Shown one piece after another: positions 30,676 through 36,694 of a stretch of DNA of 36,694 bases. The position numbers were made by a program, and so were the translations under genes. Source of the stretch: Spirochaetales bacterium (GTDB lineage Bacteria; Spirochaetota; Spirochaetia; Sphaerochaetales; Sphaerochaetaceae); the NCBI GenBank assembly GCA_012514185.1, contig JAAZAT010000294.1:1-36694 (forward strand), written 5' to 3'. The stretch's first letter is position 1. Each line of letters begins with the position of its first letter. The notes below the pieces were generated by a model that was given only the letters and a program-made list of their open reading frames with translations, searched no databases and was not told the DNA's origin.

Positions 30676-31445
30676 ATCGCCCTCCCTCGATCAACACGCT
30701 TCTTCAGCTTTCCGAAAGCCCAGACGGAGGCATCAAACAGCAAATCAAATACGGCGGTCAGCAGGACTGCAATCAAGGTCCAGGAGAGCACCTTGTCGGT
30801 CTCCAATTGCACCTGGGCAAGCTGCATCCGCGCTCCCACCCCGAAGCGCGGGACGGTAAGCACTTCGGCTGCAATGACCACCTTCCAGACCATGGAAAGG
30901 GCGGAACGTGAACCGATGATGAAAAACGGCAGGATGGATGGAATCGTATAGTGAAAGAGCTTATCCCTGCCCCTGATGTCGTAGAGGCGACACATCTCAT
31001 CGAGGCTCTTGTCCATCTGTCGAACGCCTCCCTCTATTTGTACGTACATGACGGGAAAGCCCATCAAGAAGGCGGAGAAGAGGGGTACTGTTCCACTGGT
31101 GAACCAGATGAAGGCCAACAGGATGATGCTCATCACCGGAATTGCCTTCAGGACCGTGACAAACGGCTTGAGGGCCAGGGAAAACAAGGGAAACTTTCCT
31201 CCAAGCAGACCGATCACCGTTGCGCTGGCAACGATGATCACAAAACTCTGCAAGGCCCTGATGATGGTGATAAATACGTTTGCGAAAAACGGGCCGCCTT
31301 GCACCAGCTCGATCAGGGCGGAAAAAACAGGGCCGAGGCCGGGAAGCAGAATCTGGCTATCAAGCACAACCGAACCAAGCTGCCACACCACGAGCAGCAA
31401 AGCCGATGAGAGAAAGAGAATCAGACTACGCTTGACCGAATGCAT
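30657..31445 (-). CDS. ABC transporter permease, NitT/TauT family
   Basis: A 262-residue integral membrane permease of the SsuC/TauC type. Several hydrophobic helices are clear, beginning with LILFLSSALLLVVWQLG. The EAA-like cytoplasmic loop that meets the ATPase is recognisable around DEMCRLYDIRGRDKLFHYTIPSILPFFIIGSRSALSMVWKVVIAAEVL, including the conserved G and the P-x-I-LPFF segment. The start has AAGGA 9 bases upstream. It lies 11 bases after the binding-protein gene and overlaps the ATPase gene. The substrate is unknown. Confidence 0.9.
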   Translation of the reverse strand: MHSVKRSLILFLSSALLLVVWQLGSVVLDSQILLPGLGPVFSALIELVQGGPFFANVFITIIRALQSFVIIVASATVIGLLGGKFPLFSLALKPFVTVLKAIPVMSIILLAFIWFTSGTVPLFSAFLMGFPVMYVQIEGGVRQMDKSLDEMCRLYDIRGRDKLFHYTIPSILPFFIIGSRSALSMVWKVVIAAEVLTVPRFGVGARMQLAQVQLETDKVLSWTLIAVLLTAVFDLLFDASVWAFGKLKKRVDRGRAICNSKT

Positions 31446-31456
31446 CGACTCATCCT

Positions 31457-32431
31457 TTATAGATACAGATCGTCAGAAGGAATGGTACCACCGATGGAGG
31501 CCGGACTGAAGCCGTGGAGGAAGGAAAAATATGCTTGTACCTCGGTCTTCGCTTCCTGGCTGGGAACGAATACCAAGTTGCAGGAGGGAATTGCAGGGGT
31601 TGCCATGGCGCTTGCCATGATGCCTGCAGCCTCGATGGCCTGGCCTGCTGCTATTGGATCTGCATTGACCCATGCAACCGAATCCTCATATGCCTTGAGC
31701 ACCGCAGCCAAGGCAAGCGGATGGTTCTTCGCAAAGGACTCGGACACTACAAGCACACTCATCGGATAACTCTGGAAACCGGAAAGCCGGCGGTACAGGG
31801 CCTGCACATCCAAAACCTCGCGGGCCTTCGGACTGCGGTTGAGAATCATGGAGACAAACGGCTGGGGAAGAACGGCAAGGGAGACCTTGCCGGCAATGAC
31901 CAGCTGGGCCAGCTGTGCCGGAGCTGCAACAGAATAGTCAAGAATGACATCCTTTCCTGCCTCAAGACCCGCCTGCTTGAGCAGAAGCTGGCTCATCTGG
32001 TCGGGAGTCGACCCTGAGCCGGGAACATGCACGGTTTTGCCCAAGAGATCCTGAACGTCGGTGATTGAATCGTCGCTGGAAAGTACGCTGAGCATGCCGT
32101 TGCCGATGACGGCGGCAAGCTTGACCTTGACTCCTTTGTTATACAGATTTGCAGCCACGTTGGTAGGCAGAGCGGCAAAATCCAGCTCGCCGTTGGCAAG
32201 TCGTGCGATGACTTCATTCGGAGAGGGGAACACACTCATGTTGACCTGCACCGTGTCACTGATTTTACCCTCATTTTGGGTCAAGGCCACCGAAGAGAAC
32301 CCAGTGGGCCCGGCCATGACGCCGAATTGAACATCCAATAAGGAAGCAACCGGGGTCTCGGAAACCGCTTGGGCTCCCAGGGTGAAGGTGACGGTCAGGA
32401 TAATCAAAAAAATACACAGCAAACGTTTCAT
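31457..32431 (-). CDS. ABC transporter substrate-binding protein, NMT1/TauA-like
   Basis: A 324-residue periplasmic binding protein. It has an N-terminal signal peptide (MKRLL, hydrophobic core, cleavage likely after LGAQA) without a lipobox cysteine, so it should be soluble in the periplasm. The mature part has features of the NMT1/TauA superfamily: GVMAGPTGFSSVAL, ELDFAALPTNVAANLYNKGVKVKLAAVIGNG, LLGKTVHVPGSGSTPDQM and VSLAVLPQPFVSMIL. These resemble type-2 binding proteins for small anions, sulfonates or thiamine-related compounds, but the ligand cannot be assigned. GGGAG lies 7 bases before ATG. Only 50 bases separate it from the tyrS stop, with a terminator-like hairpin between. Confidence 0.88.
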   Translation of the reverse strand: MKRLLCIFLIILTVTFTLGAQAVSETPVASLLDVQFGVMAGPTGFSSVALTQNEGKISDTVQVNMSVFPSPNEVIARLANGELDFAALPTNVAANLYNKGVKVKLAAVIGNGMLSVLSSDDSITDVQDLLGKTVHVPGSGSTPDQMSQLLLKQAGLEAGKDVILDYSVAAPAQLAQLVIAGKVSLAVLPQPFVSMILNRSPKAREVLDVQALYRRLSGFQSYPMSVLVVSESFAKNHPLALAAVLKAYEDSVAWVNADPIAAGQAIEAAGIMASAMATPAIPSCNLVFVPSQEAKTEVQAYFSFLHGFSPASIGGTIPSDDLYL

Positions 32432-32446
32432 ATACTATCTCCCTAT

Positions 32447-32466
32447 GAAGAAAGGGGGTTTCCCCC
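32447..32466 (-). terminator. Hairpin between tyrS and the ABC operon
   Basis: A five-G/five-C perfect stem with a 3-base loop (32462-32466 with 32454-32458), followed on the minus strand by TTTCTTC. It probably ends most tyrS transcripts but could allow read-through into the binding-protein gene, for which no separate promoter is obvious. Confidence 0.6.
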
Positions 32467-32481
32467 CTCTCTCTTTGCAAT

Positions 32482-33738
32482 CTACGCTATGATGATGCGG
32501 AAGTACCGCTTCTTGCCCGCCCTGAGGATCATCTCCCCAAAAGCATCCAAGTACTTTTCATCTATCACGGTCCTGGGATCATCGATCCTCGTATCACCGA
32601 TCCAGGCACCACCGCCTGCAACAAGCCTTCGCGCATCGCTGTTGGTGGCGGCAAGGTCGGTACGGCTGAAGAGGTCAAGGACAGGAATGCCGCTTTCAAG
32701 TTCGGAGGCTGTGATGGTAATCGAGGGCATGCCTTCCCTTCCTTCCTGACCAAGATCGGCCCCCTTGAACATAGCCTTGGCGGCAACTCTTGCTTTCTCG
32801 GCTTCGTCAACGCCATGGATGATTTTCGTCTGCTCGTAGGCAAGCCGCTCCTTGGCCTCGTTGATGTTCACCCCGTCCTTCTCATACTGTGCAATCTCCT
32901 CCAACGAGAGGAAGGTGAACAGCTTGAGGAACTTGATGACATCGTCGTCGTTTACATTACGCCAATACTGATAGAAGTCATAAGGGCTGAAAAGCTCGGG
33001 ATCGAGGAACACCGCTCCCTTCTCACTCTTTCCCATCTTGTGCCCGTCGCTGCGGGTGATGAGGTTGAAGGTAAGGCCGTAGCACTCCCCCCCATTCATC
33101 CTGCGGATCAACTCGATGCCGCTGACGATGTTGCCCCACTGGTCGTCCCCGCCGATCTGCAGTCTGCATCCATGCTCCTGGTTGAGGATGTAGAAGTCAT
33201 AGGACTGCAACAGCTGATAGTTGAACTCGATGAAGGAAAGTCCTCGTTCGAGCCGCTGCTTGTACGATTCAAAAGTCAGCATGCGGTTTACCGAAAAATG
33301 CCGCCCGATCTCGCGCAGGAAGGTGATGTAGTTCAAATCAGTCAGCCAATCGGCATTGTTGAGCATGATCGCCTTGCCCATCCCATCACTCGGATGCTCG
33401 GAGAAGTCCACCACCGTTCCCAGCTGGGCCTTGATCGACTTGCAGTTCTCCTGCACCTGCTCGGGGCTGAGCATCTGGCGCATTTCAGTCTTGCCCGACG
33501 GATCGCCGATCATCGCCGTCCCGCCGCCGACAAGGGCGATGGGGTTGTGGCCGGCCTTCTGCAGGTGGTGCATGGCAAAGAAGGGCACCATGTGGCCGAT
33601 GTGCAAGCTCCTTCCCGTCGGGTCCGCCCCGACGTAGAAGGTGATTTTTTCTTTGTCCATCAGATCGCTGAGCGCATCAAAATCGGTACATGCCTTGATG
33701 AACCCGCGGTCGATCAAGGTCTGAAGTGCTGTATTCAT
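32482..33738 (-). CDS. tyrS: Tyrosyl-tRNA synthetase
   Basis: A 418-residue class I synthetase that charges tRNA-Tyr. The catalytic domain has FYVGADPTGRSLHIGHM (HIGH at 46-49), GGGTAMIGDPSGKTEMR, the tyrosine-binding QLLQSYDFYIL segment, GGDDQWGNIVSGIELIRR and the KMSKS-equivalent KMGKSE. The C-terminal S4-like RNA-binding domain ends in RAGKKRYFRI. Length is normal. The ATG lies 1 base after the glyS stop, so it is the third gene of gltX-glyS-tyrS and probably depends on read-through of the same transcript. Confidence 0.97.
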   Translation of the reverse strand: MNTALQTLIDRGFIKACTDFDALSDLMDKEKITFYVGADPTGRSLHIGHMVPFFAMHHLQKAGHNPIALVGGGTAMIGDPSGKTEMRQMLSPEQVQENCKSIKAQLGTVVDFSEHPSDGMGKAIMLNNADWLTDLNYITFLREIGRHFSVNRMLTFESYKQRLERGLSFIEFNYQLLQSYDFYILNQEHGCRLQIGGDDQWGNIVSGIELIRRMNGGECYGLTFNLITRSDGHKMGKSEKGAVFLDPELFSPYDFYQYWRNVNDDDVIKFLKLFTFLSLEEIAQYEKDGVNINEAKERLAYEQTKIIHGVDEAEKARVAAKAMFKGADLGQEGREGMPSITITASELESGIPVLDLFSRTDLAATNSDARRLVAGGGAWIGDTRIDDPRTVIDEKYLDAFGEMILRAGKKRYFRIIIA

Positions 33739-33739
33739 C

Positions 33740-35071
33740 TTACCGCTCCACCCGCTTGTACTCCTTGGTCGCCTGCTTTATGGTGGCTACCAGGTCCGTA
33801 ATGGCTACCCGTACTTGTTCCATGCTGTCGCGCAGGCGCAAGGTTACCGTCTGGTCCTCAAGCGTCTGATAATCGACGGTGACGCAGTAGGGGGTTCCAA
33901 TCTCATCCATGCGGCGATAACGCCTGCCGATGGCGCCGCTTACATCATAGAAGGTGGAGAAATCGTCTCTGAGCTCACGTTCCAGCTTGGAAGCGAACTC
34001 GGCGATGCCGTCCTTCTTGACCAGGGGCAGCACAGCGACGGTGACCGGGGCAAGAATGGGATGGAAATGCAGGACGGTCCTCACATCCCCTCCTTCCAGC
34101 TCCTCTTCATCATAGGCATCACTGAGGGCCATCAGCACGTTGCGGGTAAGACCGGCAGAGGTTTCCACCACATAGGGGATGTACCGCTCATTGGACTCGG
34201 GATCGAGATAGGTCATCTCCTTGCCGCTGAAAGTCTGGTGCTGGGTGAGGTCGTAATCAGTGCGGCTGTGCACGCCTTCAAGCTCCTGCCACCCCATCGG
34301 GAAGAGGAACTGGATGTCGTATGCATCCTTTGCATAGAAGGCAAGTTCATCAGGCCCATGCTGGTGCCATCTGAGGCTGCTTGGCTTGATGCCCATCTTA
34401 TGGTAGAACGCCATCCTCTGCTCTCTCCAGTAGCTGAACCAATGCTCATCGCTGCCGGGCTTGCAGAACCACTGCATCTCCATCTGCTCGAACTCGCAGG
34501 AACGGAAAATGAAGTTCTTGGTGGTGATCTCATTGCGGAAGGATTTACCGACCTGGGCGATGCCGAAGGGAATCTTGACCCGGCTTGAGGAGACTACGTT
34601 CTTGAAATCCACGTAGATGCCCTGGGCTGTCTCCGGGCGGAGGTAAACCGTGGAGCTTGCATCTGCGTTCGCGCCGATATGGGTGGCGAACATCAGGTTG
34701 AAGTTCCTCGGCTCGGTGAAGCTGTCTTTTGTACCGCAGGTCGGGCATGCACCCTTGAGATCGATCTGATCGGCGCGGAACCGACTCTTGCACTGCTTGC
34801 AGTCAACCATGGGATCACTGAAATTCGAAACGTGACCGCTTGCCTCCCAAACACGGGGATGCATGAGAATGGAAGCATCAAGCCCTACAATGTCATCATG
34901 GATCTGGGTCATCTCCTTCCACCAGAAATCACGGATATTGTTCTTCAGCTGGACACCCAGCGGACCGTAGTCGTAGGCACCGTTCAAACCACCGTAGATT
35001 TCGCTCGACTGGAAAATGAATCCACGTCGCTTGCACAAAGAGACAATCTTGTCCATCGTTACTTCTGCCAT
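33740..35071 (-). CDS. glyS: Glycyl-tRNA synthetase (dimeric alpha-2 type)
   Basis: A 443-residue class II synthetase that charges tRNA-Gly. It is the single-chain dimeric form found in archaea, eukaryotes and some bacteria, not the two-gene glyQ/glyS form. Signatures are SLCKRRGFIFQSSEIYGGLNGAYDYGPLGVQLKNN at the start, the zinc-type cysteines CKQCKSRFRAD and CPTCG, LMFATHIG, LRPETAQGIYVDF (motif 2 region), IGKSFRNEI-like sequence (here VGKSFRNEITTKNFIFRSCEFEQMEMQWF) and the C-terminal anticodon-binding domain. Its ATG directly abuts the gltX stop (TAAATG), with GAGAGG upstream. Confidence 0.97.
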   Translation of the reverse strand: MAEVTMDKIVSLCKRRGFIFQSSEIYGGLNGAYDYGPLGVQLKNNIRDFWWKEMTQIHDDIVGLDASILMHPRVWEASGHVSNFSDPMVDCKQCKSRFRADQIDLKGACPTCGTKDSFTEPRNFNLMFATHIGANADASSTVYLRPETAQGIYVDFKNVVSSSRVKIPFGIAQVGKSFRNEITTKNFIFRSCEFEQMEMQWFCKPGSDEHWFSYWREQRMAFYHKMGIKPSSLRWHQHGPDELAFYAKDAYDIQFLFPMGWQELEGVHSRTDYDLTQHQTFSGKEMTYLDPESNERYIPYVVETSAGLTRNVLMALSDAYDEEELEGGDVRTVLHFHPILAPVTVAVLPLVKKDGIAEFASKLERELRDDFSTFYDVSGAIGRRYRRMDEIGTPYCVTVDYQTLEDQTVTLRLRDSMEQVRVAITDLVATIKQATKEYKRVER

Positions 35072-36556
35072 TTATCGTACCTCTCTCTTCAGTAAAGCCA
35101 ATGCGTTTTCTATGCGTGAACAAGTCACTTCCTGCCCAAGCAGGCCAATGGAATCAAACAAAGGAAGGCTGACGGTGCTTCCGGTCAGGGCCACCCTCAG
35201 CGGCATGAACACCCCGTTGACCTTCAGTCCCATCTCACCGGCCAAATCGGTAAGCTTCTGTTCGGTGGCCTCATGGCTCTCATCCGCCTTAAAACCCTGT
35301 TTGAGGATCTCGTAGGCACGCTCGAGGGCTGCGAGTGTGACCGCAAGCTCAACACCCTTTGCAGCAAACAAGCTTACATCCTCATACTTCGGCTCCTCAA
35401 AGAGGAACCGGGCCAAATCAACAACGTCGCCGAGGACTTTCAAGCGCTCCTTCACCACCTTGGTGAGGTCGAGCAGCTTCGCCCGCTCTGCTTCAGATGG
35501 GTTGGAAGGCAGAAATCCGGCCTTGGTCAAATAGGGCAGCAACAAAGCCATCAACTCTTCATCGCTCTTTTGTCGGATGTACTGGCCGTTGAACCAGTCA
35601 AGCTTCTTGTAGTCGAACACTCCGGGCGCCTTGTTGATCTTCTCAAGGCTGAATACCTGTTCAAGGTCTTCCTTGCTGAAGAACTCACGCTGTCCGTCAT
35701 ACGACCAACCGACCATGCTGACATAGTTCATCAAGGCTTCCGGCAGATACCCTTTCTCCTTGAAATCACGTACCGAAGTGGAACCATGCCGCTTGGAAAG
35801 CTTCTGTCCGTCCTTGCCCATCACCATCGGCAGGTGGCAATACATCGGAGGCTCCCATCCGAATGCTTCGTACAGCAGGATATGCAGAGGACCCGAGGGT
35901 ATCCACTCTTGGGCGCGCATGATATGGGTGATGCCCATCAGGTGGTCATCAATGACGTTTGCCAAGTGGTAGGTGGGAAAGCCGTCGCTCTTCAGCAATA
36001 TCGGGTCAGGGCTGACATCACGGTTGCGCCGGGTGATATCACCCATCAACACATCGTGAAAGGTCGTTTTTCCGTCGGTAGGAACCTTGAGTCGGATGAC
36101 AGGCTGGATTCCCTGCTGCTCATACTCCGAACGCTCTGCCTCACTTAGGTTGCGGCAGTGCCGGTCATACCCCTGAACCTCGCTCTTCTCTTCCTGCTGC
36201 TTGAGGCGGACTGCTTCAAGCCGCTCGGGTGTGCAATAACAATAATACGCCTTGCCGTCCCGAACGAGTTGCTCGGCGTAGCTGCGATACAGCTCAAAGC
36301 GCTCGCTTTGGATGTAGGGACCGCAAGGGCCGCCCACGATAGGGCCCTCGTCCCAAGCAATGCCCAGCCAGGACAGCGTGTCATAGAGGTCCTGCAAGGA
36401 CTCGTCACTGTACCGTTCACGGTCAGTATCCTCGACTCGCAGAATGAATTTGCCTCCGTTCGCCCGGGCAAAGAAATAATTGAACAAAGCCGTCCTCACT
36501 CCACCGATATGCTGAAGACCGGTTGGAGAGGGAGCATAGCGTACTCTCACTTCCAT
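35072..36556 (-). CDS. gltX: Glutamyl-tRNA synthetase
   Basis: A 494-residue class I synthetase that charges tRNA-Glu. It starts VRVRYAPSPTGLQHIGGVRTALFNYFFAR, with HIGG (16-19) as the HIGH motif. RVEDTDRER and the zinc-type segment beginning YCYCTPERL with C134 in DRHC follow. DHLMGITHIMRAQEWIPS and the KMSKS-equivalent KLSKRHG (252-258) complete the catalytic core; the helical anticodon-binding domain follows. GAGGAG lies 9 bases before the ATG. It is the first gene of gltX-glyS-tyrS. Because glnS and tRNA-Gln(UUG) are present, this enzyme is probably discriminating (Glu only). Confidence 0.97.
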   Translation of the reverse strand: MEVRVRYAPSPTGLQHIGGVRTALFNYFFARANGGKFILRVEDTDRERYSDESLQDLYDTLSWLGIAWDEGPIVGGPCGPYIQSERFELYRSYAEQLVRDGKAYYCYCTPERLEAVRLKQQEEKSEVQGYDRHCRNLSEAERSEYEQQGIQPVIRLKVPTDGKTTFHDVLMGDITRRNRDVSPDPILLKSDGFPTYHLANVIDDHLMGITHIMRAQEWIPSGPLHILLYEAFGWEPPMYCHLPMVMGKDGQKLSKRHGSTSVRDFKEKGYLPEALMNYVSMVGWSYDGQREFFSKEDLEQVFSLEKINKAPGVFDYKKLDWFNGQYIRQKSDEELMALLLPYLTKAGFLPSNPSEAERAKLLDLTKVVKERLKVLGDVVDLARFLFEEPKYEDVSLFAAKGVELAVTLAALERAYEILKQGFKADESHEATEQKLTDLAGEMGLKVNGVFMPLRVALTGSTVSLPLFDSIGLLGQEVTCSRIENALALLKREVR

Positions 36557-36576
36557 CAGGATATACTCCTCTCAAT

Positions 36577-36590
36577 GGTACTGTTGTACC
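36577..36590. promoter_or_regulatory. Inverted repeat in the gltX leader
   Basis: GGTAC-TGTT-GTACC lies between the gltX -10 box and the Shine-Dalgarno. It can form a 5-bp hairpin in the leader RNA or serve as a protein-binding site. The signal is short and only suggestive. Confidence 0.35.
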
Positions 36591-36601
36591 GTAAAACAGA
36601 G

Positions 36602-36610
36602 ATTATAGCA
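36602..36610 (-). promoter_or_regulatory. Extended -10 promoter of gltX-glyS-tyrS
   Basis: On the minus strand TGC-TATAAT: a consensus -10 box (36602-36607) with the TGn extension (36608-36610). No good -35 box lies at 16-18 bases, which is usual for extended -10 promoters. The start of transcription would be about 36595, some 39 bases before the ATG. Confidence 0.65.
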
Positions 36611-36694
36611 ACACAAGGAAGGGGCAACCACGACCTGATTCATACAGTTGTCCAAACCAAGAAAAAAAAGCAACACCAGTCTTGACCATTCCCT

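Overview
The window looks like a chromosomal housekeeping segment of a free-living anaerobic spirochaete, most likely Sphaerochaeta or a close relative. This is inference from gene content and order: ispE-spoVG-(tRNA-Gln)-rplY-pth-tilS-ftsH follows an order I remember from Borrelia and other spirochaetes, and the oxygen-defence set (PerR, rubrerythrin, two-centre superoxide reductase) is typical of anaerobes. GC content is roughly 50 percent by eye. No insertion sequence, phage gene, CRISPR array or rRNA was seen.

Layout. 1-2000: 3' end of glnS, then an amidohydrolase. 1979-3000: perR-rbr operon on the minus strand. 3074-5542: an RlmK-type rRNA methyltransferase with an unusual acidic linker and a nine-copy Arg/Asp-rich repeat tail. 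5622-8433: plus-strand operon of an unknown protein, a phosphohexomutase and galE. 8533-8605: tRNA-Asn. 8761-11526: a large lipoprotein with two 5'-nucleotidase-like domains, the first apparently inactive. 11717-11887: a 56-residue basic protein with its own promoter and terminator. 12018-13988: yidD, then udk and galM on the other strand. 14073-20444: lepA-ftsH-tilS-pth-rplY on the minus strand. 20604-21926: tRNA-Gln, spoVG, ispE. 22067-25474: SMUG1-type uracil-DNA glycosylase, a divergent HAD phosphatase and an acyl-CoA synthetase. 25499-27837: mtaD-mtnA pair. 28084-29965: gdhA and superoxide reductase. 29962-32431: three-gene NitT/TauT-type ABC importer. 32482-36556: gltX-glyS-tyrS operon.

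Functional themes. Translation dominates: four aminoacyl-tRNA synthetases, two tRNAs, EF-4, TilS, Pth, L25 and a 23S rRNA methyltransferase. Sugar metabolism (phosphohexomutase, GalE, GalM), nucleotide handling (Udk, 5'-nucleotidase, MtaD, MtnA) and oxidative defence make up most of the rest.

The items most worth a second look are the methyltransferase with the low-complexity tail, the degenerate-plus-active tandem nucleotidase, the unrecognised 56-residue protein, several genes whose predicted -10 box lies only 6-8 bases before the start codon (leaderless mRNAs), and the deaminase/isomerase pair implying an inosine-type route of methylthioadenosine recycling. Assignments rest on reading motifs and translations; no database search was possible.
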